A stretch of 11,172 nt of DNA. Origin: an uncultured Eubacteriales bacterium. Its GTDB lineage: Bacteria > Bacillota > Clostridia > Oscillospirales > CAG-272. The notes beneath the pieces were generated by a model, which did not search any database, had not been told where the DNA came from, and saw only the letters and a program-made list of their open reading frames with translations. The stretch covers positions 1-11,172 of the forward strand of contig CAKSEI010000037.1 in the NCBI GenBank assembly GCA_934446285.1, in the 5' to 3' direction. Below are positions 5,655 through 11,172 of the stretch, in pieces. Made by a program: the position numbers and the translations under genes. How positions within the stretch are numbered: position 1 is the first letter of the stretch; the number at the start of each line of letters is the position of its first letter.

Positions 5655-7622
5655 TTGCCGGACAAGTTCATTTTGCATTCGGATTATAAGCCTATGGGCG
5701 ATCAGCCGCAGGCAATAGAAATGCTTGCGCGCGGCGTAAAAAGCGGCGAACGGGCGCAGACCCTGCTCGGAGTCACCGGTTCCGGTAAGACCTTTACAAT
5801 GGCTAATATCATTGCCAATGTCAACCGTCCCACACTGGTGCTCGCCCACAATAAAACCCTTGCCGCACAACTTTGCAGTGAATTCAGAGAATTTTTTCCC
5901 GAAAACGCTGTTGAGTATTTTGTATCCTACTACGACTACTATCAGCCTGAGGCATATATCCCCGGCAAGGATATCTATATAGAAAAGGACTCCGCAATCA
6001 ACGACGAGATAGACAAGCTGCGCCACAGCGCCACAAGCGCCCTCTTCGAGCGGCGCGACGTTATAATAGTGGCGAGCGTATCGTGTATATATACCCTCGG
6101 CGACCCGCAGGAGTATTCGTCGCTTGTCGTGTCCGTCCGCCCCGACCAGACGCTCGATCGCGATAATTTTATCGAGAAGCTTATCTCGATAAAATACGAG
6201 CGCAATGACATAAGCCTCGAGCGCGGGCGCTTCCGCGTGCGCGGAGATATCGTTGACGTTTTCCCTGCAGGAAGTGACAAGAAGGTGCTGCGCGTTGAAT
6301 TTTTCGGCGACACGGTTGACCGCGTGACCGAGATAGATGCCCTCACGGGTCAGCTGCTCTCTCATCTGAGCTATGCGGCGGTATTTCCCGCCACGCACTA
6401 CGCAGTCTCGGACGACAAGCGCGAAGCGGCACTCAAGGATATTTACGACGAGATGATCGAGCGCGCCGCATGGTTTCGCTCGCAGAATAAGCTTATAGAG
6501 GCGCAGCGCATTGAGGAACGCACGAAATACGATATAGAGATGATTCGCGAGGTCGGATTTTGCTCCGGGATAGAGAACTACTCGCGCGTGCTTTCGCGCA
6601 GGGAGCCGGGGTCGACCCCGTACACGCTGCTCGATTACTTTCCCGATGACTATCTGCTCTTTGTGGACGAGAGCCACGTGACCCTGCCGCAGGTACGCGG
6701 CATGAGCGGAGGGGATGCGGCGCGCAAAAAAAATCTGATAGACTACGGCTTCCGTCTGCCGTCCGCCGCCGACAACCGGCCGCTTTTCTTCGATGAATTC
6801 GAGAAGAAAATAAATCAGGTTATCTTCGTCAGTGCAACCCCCGCCGAATATGAAAAAACGCACAGCTCGGTGACCGCCGAGCAGCTGATACGACCGACGG
6901 GACTGCTCGACCCGCAGACGGAAATACGTCCGATAGAGGGTCAGGTCGACGACGTAATGGGCGAGGTAAGAGAGCGCGCAAGGATAGGCGAACGCACCCT
7001 TATCACGACTCTTACCACGCGCATGGCTGAGGACCTCACCGAATACTTTGAGGAGAACGGAATACGCGTAAAATACATTCACCATAAGGTCGACACCATG
7101 GAGCGAATGGAGATAATAAGGGATTTGCGTCTCGGTGTCTTTGACTGTCTCGTGGGCATAAACCTGCTGCGCGAGGGGCTTGACATACCCGAGGTGTCGC
7201 TCGTAGCCATTCTCGACGCGGACAAGGAGGGACTGCTGCGCAGTGAGACAGCGCTTATCCAAACCATAGGACGTGCCGCGCGAAACGCGAACGGAAAGGT
7301 CATAATGTACGCAAACAAAGAGACATCCGCCATACGCACCGCGGTAAAGGAAACGGCGCGCCGCCGTGCGATACAGCAGGCATACAACGAGGCGCACGGA
7401 ATAATTCCGAAAACGATAGTAAAGGATGTACGCGACCTTATCGAGATAGGCTCGGTCACCCCCGATAGCAAAAAGCCCGTCGAGGTCAAAAAAATGTCCG
7501 CGCGCGAGCGCGCAGAGACCGTAGAGCGGCTGCGCAGGGAAATGAAAGAGGCAGCTGCGCTTCTCGAATTTGAAAAGGCTGCATTCTTACGCGATGAGAT
7601 AAAGAAATTAGAGAGGAAATAA
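5655..7622 (+). CDS. uvrB: Excinuclease ABC subunit B (UvrB)
   Basis: UvrB is the damage-verifying helicase-like subunit of nucleotide excision repair. It is loaded on DNA by UvrA and recruits UvrC. The best start is TTG at 5655, which lies 6 nt after AGGAGGT (5642-5648) and gives the typical N-terminus MPDKFILHSDYKPMGDQP and 655 residues. The longer GTG reading from 5631 would place the ribosome site inside the gene. Walker A is GVTGSGKT (39-46). The beta-hairpin that clamps DNA begins at FVSYYDYYQPEAYIP (89-103). The motifs VDESH (337-341), SATP (393-396) and IGRAARN (538-544) are present. The C-terminal UVR motif, which contacts UvrC, occupies about the last 38 residues. The gene is intact and overlaps uvrA by one base (TAATG). 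Confidence 0.97.
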   Translation: MPDKFILHSDYKPMGDQPQAIEMLARGVKSGERAQTLLGVTGSGKTFTMANIIANVNRPTLVLAHNKTLAAQLCSEFREFFPENAVEYFVSYYDYYQPEAYIPGKDIYIEKDSAINDEIDKLRHSATSALFERRDVIIVASVSCIYTLGDPQEYSSLVVSVRPDQTLDRDNFIEKLISIKYERNDISLERGRFRVRGDIVDVFPAGSDKKVLRVEFFGDTVDRVTEIDALTGQLLSHLSYAAVFPATHYAVSDDKREAALKDIYDEMIERAAWFRSQNKLIEAQRIEERTKYDIEMIREVGFCSGIENYSRVLSRREPGSTPYTLLDYFPDDYLLFVDESHVTLPQVRGMSGGDAARKKNLIDYGFRLPSAADNRPLFFDEFEKKINQVIFVSATPAEYEKTHSSVTAEQLIRPTGLLDPQTEIRPIEGQVDDVMGEVRERARIGERTLITTLTTRMAEDLTEYFEENGIRVKYIHHKVDTMERMEIIRDLRLGVFDCLVGINLLREGLDIPEVSLVAILDADKEGLLRSETALIQTIGRAARNANGKVIMYANKETSAIRTAVKETARRRAIQQAYNEAHGIIPKTIVKDVRDLIEIGSVTPDSKKPVEVKKMSARERAETVERLRREMKEAAALLEFEKAAFLRDEIKKLERK

Positions 7623-10468
7623 TGGCGTCTGACAATATAGTTCTGCGCGGAGTACGCGTACACAACCTGAAAAATATAGATTTAACAGTTCCGCGAAATA
7701 AACTTGTCGTATTCACGGGTCTTTCCGGCTCGGGTAAAAGCTCGCTTGCCTTTGACACGATATATGCGGAGGGGCACAGGCGCTTTGTAGAGTCGCTGTC
7801 GTCATATGCAAGGCAGTTTCTCGGTCAGCTTGATAAGCCGGATATAGATTCGATAGACGGACTTTCCCCCGCCATATCCATAGACCAGAAAACAACATCA
7901 AAGAACCCCCGCTCGACCGTGGGAACGGTCACCGAGATATACGACTACCTGAGGCTTCTGTACGCGCGCGTCGGCGTGCCGCACTGCCCGGTATGCGGTA
8001 AGGAAATACGTCAGCAGACTACCGAGCAGATAATAGAGCGCGTGACCTCTCTTCCCGCGGGGACAAAATTTACGGTTCTCGCGCCCGTCGTGCGCGACAA
8101 AAAGGGTATGCACGAGAAGGTGCTGCAGGACGCCGTGAAAAAGGGCTTTGCCCGCGTGCGCATAGACGGGATAATGTACTCTCTCGACGAGGAGATAAGC
8201 CTTGACAAAAATCTCAAGCATTCAATCGACATCGTAGTCGACCGCCTTGTGATAAAGGACGGCATACGCACGCGCCTCACCGACAGCATAGAGACTGCGC
8301 TGCGTCTGACCGACGGTACGCTCACGGTAGCGACTACGGACGGGGAGGAGCTTTCCTTTTCTCAGAAATATGCGTGCGAGGAGCACGGCTTCTCCGTCGG
8401 GGAGCTTGAGCCGCGCATGTTTTCTTTCAATGCGCCGATAGGTGCGTGCCCGCACTGCCTCGGCATAGGTGAGAGTCGCCACGTGTCCTTTGACATTGTT
8501 GTCCCCGACAAGAGCCTTTCGCTGCGCGGGGGCGCAATACAGGTAAACGGGTTTAAGACTCAGGACGAGCACACGTGGAACGGTCCGCTCTTCGCGGCGG
8601 TCGGCAAGCGCTACGGCTTTACCCTTGATACCCCCATAAAGGATTACTCAAAGAAAGCGCTGCACGTGCTTAAATTCGGCGACGGAAGTCACATATACGA
8701 CGTCGTGAGATATTTTGACAACACTTCCCGTCGGCAGAGAGTGACCTTTGACGGCATAATCGGCATGATGCAGAGCCGATACGAGCAAAACCCAAAAATG
8801 TACGAGTACTACGAGCAGTTTATGACGGAGGAGCCTTGCCCCGTCTGCCACGGTGCGCGTCTCAACGAGACCATGCTCGCGGTCACTGTAGGAGGCAAGA
8901 ATATAGACGAATTCTGCCGTATGAGCATAACGGATGCCCTTGATTTTATAACAAAAATCGACTTCACCGAGAGTGAGCGCGTTATCGCAAAGGAGATTGT
9001 AAAGGAGATAAAGGCGCGGCTGTCATTTCTTGAGAGCGTCGGGCTTGAATATCTGACTCTTTCGCGCATGGCGGGAACTCTCTCGGGAGGAGAAGCGCAG
9101 AGAATACGGCTCGCCACTCAGATAGGCAGTGCGCTCATGGGCGTGCTTTACGTGCTTGATGAGCCGAGCATCGGACTGCATCAGCGCGACAACTATAAAT
9201 TGATAAACACGCTGAAGGCTCTGCGCGACGCGGGAAACAGCGTCATCGTCGTCGAGCATGACGAGCAGACCATGCTCGAGAGCGACTATATAGTCGATAT
9301 AGGTCCGGGCGCGGGCACTCTCGGCGGCAGAGTCGTCGCCGCGGGCACTCCGCGTCAGGTCATGAAGAATAAAAATTCTATTACGGGCGCTTACCTCTCG
9401 GGCAGACGAAAGATAGAGCTGCCCGAGAAACGCCGCGAGGGCAACGGACACTTTCTCTCGGTATACGGCGCGCGCGAGCACAATCTCAAGGGTATCGACG
9501 TTAGCTTTCCTCTCGGAACATTTACCTGTGTCACGGGGGTCTCGGGCTCGGGCAAGAGCAGCCTTGTAAACGGAATAATATACAAGGCGCTCGCACGCAC
9601 GCTCAACCGCGCCTACGCTTATCCCGGGCCTCACGACAGGATAACGGGCACGGAGTATCTCGATAAGGTTATCGCGATAGACCAAAGCCCCATCGGGCGT
9701 ATGCCCAGCTCCAACCCTGCGACGTATACGGGGCTCTTCAACGATATAAGAAACCTTTTCGCTCAGACAAAGGATGCAAAGGCACGCGGATATAAGCCGG
9801 GACGTTTCTCCTTTAACGTCAAGGGCGGCAGGTGCGAAATGTGTGAGGGCGACGGAGTAAAGAAGATAGAAATGCACTTCTTACCCGATGTCTATGTAAC
9901 CTGCGACGCCTGCAAGGGCAGGAGATACAACAAGGAAACGCTCGAATGCAAGTACAAGGGCAAGAGCATCGCGGATGTACTCGAGATGACGGTAAACGAA
10001 GCGGTGGAGTTTTTTGACTCCGTACCGAAGATACGTGACAGACTTAAAACCCTCTGTGACGTGGGACTCGGATATATAACGGTAGGTCAGCCCGCGACGA
10101 CCCTCTCGGGAGGCGAGGCACAGCGCGTCAAGCTCGCAACCGAGCTTTCAAAGCGTTCGACGGGCAAGACGGCTTATATTCTCGACGAGCCGACAACGGG
10201 ACTTCACGCTGAGGATGTGCGCAAGCTTATTGAAGTCATCCAGCGACTGTGTGACCTCGGTAACACCGTTATAGTGATAGAGCATAACCTTGAGCTTATC
10301 AAGACTGCAGATTATATAATAGATTTAGGGCCCGAGGGCGGCAGCGGAGGCGGCACGGTAGTCGCGACGGGCACACCTGAGCAGATTGCCGAATGCCCCG
10401 ACTCATACACGGGAGTTTTCTTGAAAAAAGCTCTCGAATGGAGCAGACGCGAGCCGGAAAACGAATAG
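7622..10468 (+). CDS. uvrA: Excinuclease ABC subunit A (UvrA)
   Basis: UvrA is the dimeric ATPase that finds bulky DNA damage and loads UvrB. The 948 residues carry both ABC modules: Walker A GLSGSGKS (33-40) and GVSGSGKS (639-646), and signatures LSGGEAQ (487-493) and LSGGEAQ (828-834), each followed by a LDEP Walker B (LDEPSIGLH and LDEPTTGLH). The second zinc module, which senses damage, is complete: C738-x2-C741, 19 residues, C761-x2-C764. The first zinc module is altered. It reads C252-x2-H255 with C276-x2-C279, where Escherichia coli has four cysteines; histidine can still bind zinc. AGAGG (7612-7616) precedes the ATG, which shares its A with the uvrB stop, so the two subunits are translationally coupled. 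There is no frameshift. Confidence 0.97.
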   Translation: MASDNIVLRGVRVHNLKNIDLTVPRNKLVVFTGLSGSGKSSLAFDTIYAEGHRRFVESLSSYARQFLGQLDKPDIDSIDGLSPAISIDQKTTSKNPRSTVGTVTEIYDYLRLLYARVGVPHCPVCGKEIRQQTTEQIIERVTSLPAGTKFTVLAPVVRDKKGMHEKVLQDAVKKGFARVRIDGIMYSLDEEISLDKNLKHSIDIVVDRLVIKDGIRTRLTDSIETALRLTDGTLTVATTDGEELSFSQKYACEEHGFSVGELEPRMFSFNAPIGACPHCLGIGESRHVSFDIVVPDKSLSLRGGAIQVNGFKTQDEHTWNGPLFAAVGKRYGFTLDTPIKDYSKKALHVLKFGDGSHIYDVVRYFDNTSRRQRVTFDGIIGMMQSRYEQNPKMYEYYEQFMTEEPCPVCHGARLNETMLAVTVGGKNIDEFCRMSITDALDFITKIDFTESERVIAKEIVKEIKARLSFLESVGLEYLTLSRMAGTLSGGEAQRIRLATQIGSALMGVLYVLDEPSIGLHQRDNYKLINTLKALRDAGNSVIVVEHDEQTMLESDYIVDIGPGAGTLGGRVVAAGTPRQVMKNKNSITGAYLSGRRKIELPEKRREGNGHFLSVYGAREHNLKGIDVSFPLGTFTCVTGVSGSGKSSLVNGIIYKALARTLNRAYAYPGPHDRITGTEYLDKVIAIDQSPIGRMPSSNPATYTGLFNDIRNLFAQTKDAKARGYKPGRFSFNVKGGRCEMCEGDGVKKIEMHFLPDVYVTCDACKGRRYNKETLECKYKGKSIADVLEMTVNEAVEFFDSVPKIRDRLKTLCDVGLGYITVGQPATTLSGGEAQRVKLATELSKRSTGKTAYILDEPTTGLHAEDVRKLIEVIQRLCDLGNTVIVIEHNLELIKTADYIIDLGPEGGSGGGTVVATGTPEQIAECPDSYTGVFLKKALEWSRREPENE

Positions 10469-10490
10469 AATATATCGGAGGTAGATAACT

Positions 10491-10868
10491 ATGCATATAC
10501 AGGAATCCGGGGAGATGTACCTTGAGACGATACATGTCCTGTCAAAAAAAGGTCCGGTGCGCTCGATAGACATATGCGCTTATATGGGATTCTCGAAGCC
10601 GAGCGTCAGCCGAGCGGTAAAGCTGCTGAAAAACGGCGGATACATAGAGGTCGACGGCTCGGGATATATAACGCTCACGGACATAGGGCTTGAGGTCGCG
10701 GTAAAGATTTACGAGAGACATACGGTTCTAACGCGCGTGCTCACCGACCTCGGCGTAAACCCCGAGGTTGCAGCCGAGGACGCCTGCAAATTAGAGCACG
10801 ACATAAGCTCGGAATCATTTGAGGCAATCAAACGCTACGTGCACAAAAAAACGGGCAAGGCGGAGTAA
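10491..10868 (+). CDS. DtxR/MntR-family metal-dependent transcriptional regulator
   Basis: This 125-residue protein has the DtxR-family layout: an N-terminal winged helix (about 1-62, recognition segment SKPSVSRAVKLL) and a dimerisation domain with metal ligands (about 63-125). It lacks the C-terminal SH3-like domain of DtxR/IdeR, as MntR does. By alignment from memory, the primary-site ligands are Met9, Cys99, Glu102 and His103, equivalent to DtxR M10, C102, E105 and H106; MntR has Asp8 and Glu99 at the first two. The ancillary-site positions of DtxR E83 and H98 are Thr81 and Ala95 here, though His77 is kept. This points to iron rather than manganese sensing, with one functional site per subunit. 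GGAGGT (10477-10482) lies 8 nt before the ATG. The 22-bp gap after uvrA and the lack of a separate promoter suggest cotranscription with uvrBA. Its targets are unknown. Confidence 0.88.
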   Translation: MHIQESGEMYLETIHVLSKKGPVRSIDICAYMGFSKPSVSRAVKLLKNGGYIEVDGSGYITLTDIGLEVAVKIYERHTVLTRVLTDLGVNPEVAAEDACKLEHDISSESFEAIKRYVHKKTGKAE

Positions 10869-10874
10869 TCCGCC
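10859..10874 (+). repeat. Hairpin enclosing the regulator stop codon
   Basis: GGCGGA (10859-10864) and TCCGCC (10869-10874) pair perfectly around a GTAA loop that contains the TAA stop. The following bases are C-rich rather than T-rich, so this is not a standard intrinsic terminator, but it may mark the 3' end of the operon mRNA. The rest of 10875-11043 shows no gene that I can support. Confidence 0.35.
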
Positions 10875-11043
10875 CGCCCGCGCCCCGCGCCGCCGTACCC
10901 TCCGCTCCGTGCGCTGCTTTCTTCTTGCGTGAACAAAGAGCGCGGGAGATTTATAAATGTCAGCTCGTGTCATCCGATGCCGCAACACGCACCGTAGCTT
11001 TTGTGTCCGAACAAAATAAAATGAATATTTCGTCAAACACTTC

Positions 11044-11072
11044 TTGACATACACCGTTCACTGTGGTATAAT
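11044..11072 (+). promoter_or_regulatory. Extended -10 consensus promoter of the tRNA
   Basis: A perfect TTGACA (11044-11049), a 17-bp spacer and a perfect TATAAT (11067-11072) preceded by TGG form an extended -10 promoter, as expected for a strong stable-RNA gene. The start should be near 11079, about 17 nt before the tRNA. Confidence 0.92.
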
Positions 11073-11095
11073 ATCACGGTACGAAATGTGTGCAT

Positions 11096-11171
11096 CTGGG
11101 TGTGGCGCAGTTGGTAGCGCGCTACCTTGGGGTGGTAGAGGCCGCTGGTTCAAGTCCAGTCACTCAGACCA
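11096..11171 (+). tRNA. tRNA-Pro, anticodon GGG
   Basis: The 76-nt cloverleaf is complete. The acceptor CTGGGTG (11096-11102) pairs with CACTCAG (11161-11167) with one G-U pair. The D stem is GCGC (11105-11108 with 11117-11120). The anticodon stem CTACC/GGTAG (11122-11126, 11134-11138) carries loop TTGGGGT, so the anticodon GGG (11129-11131) reads CCC and CCU proline codons. The T arm is GCTGG-TTCAAGT-CCAGT. Discriminator A and an encoded CCA (11169-11171) follow. The C1-G72 acceptor pair is typical of bacterial tRNA-Pro. The window ends one base later, so further tRNA genes in the same transcript cannot be excluded. Confidence 0.95.
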
Positions 11172-11172
11172 A

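Noticed and set aside
5625..7397. 590-codon open frame on the minus strand opposite uvrB
   Set aside because: It is antisense to a fully conserved uvrB. Its composition (long runs rich in Arg, Tyr, Val and His) is typical of a shadow frame, and no known domain is visible.
9023..9877. 284-codon open frame on the minus strand opposite uvrA
   Set aside because: It lies wholly within uvrA, has no recognisable motif, and is explained by the codon bias of the real gene.
10815..11054. Minus-strand 79-codon frame after the DtxR-family gene
   Set aside because: It overlaps the 3' end of the regulator, is Arg-rich, and shows no family features or conserved context.

Overview
The window looks like a chromosomal segment of a Firmicute, most likely an uncultured gut-type clostridium. 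The evidence is a SpoVG-family gene, strong AGGAGGT-type ribosome binding sites, near-consensus TTGACA/TTTACA-17-TATAAT promoters, a TTG start codon, a CCA-encoding tRNA gene, heavy use of ATA (Ile) codons together with GC-rich Arg codons, and a uvrB-uvrA pair. I cannot name a species.

Layout. Minus strand, 1-2606: murC (peptidoglycan precursor ligase) runs leftward from its own promoter and overlaps by 4 bp (ATGA) a lipoprotein gene that leaves the window at base 1. Plus strand, from about 2700: spoVG diverges from murC, has a structured leader, and ends in a clear terminator. From 3192 to about 5480 the DNA is more AT-rich. It holds a degraded 3' end of an ABC exporter gene (not annotatable as an intact ORF), a palindrome next to a perfect sigma-A promoter, and an intact 592-residue half-size ABC exporter. 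From 5461 a promoter with a folded leader drives uvrB, uvrA and a DtxR-family regulator as one likely operon (1-bp overlap, then a 22-bp gap). The window closes with a perfect extended -10 promoter and tRNA-Pro(GGG).

How the parts fit. murC and spoVG are core cell-envelope and regulatory genes. uvrB and uvrA encode two of the three subunits of nucleotide excision repair; uvrC is not here. The metalloregulator at the end of the repair operon carries the DtxR-type (iron) Met/Cys metal ligands on a short, MntR-length protein. The ABC island looks like the remains of a tandem exporter pair in which the first gene has been almost entirely deleted.

I did not find a convincing wholly new system. 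The best leads are the ABC relic with its orphan partner, the unexplained hairpin leader of uvrB, and the uvrBA-metalloregulator linkage. There are no IS elements, CRISPR arrays or phage genes that I can see.
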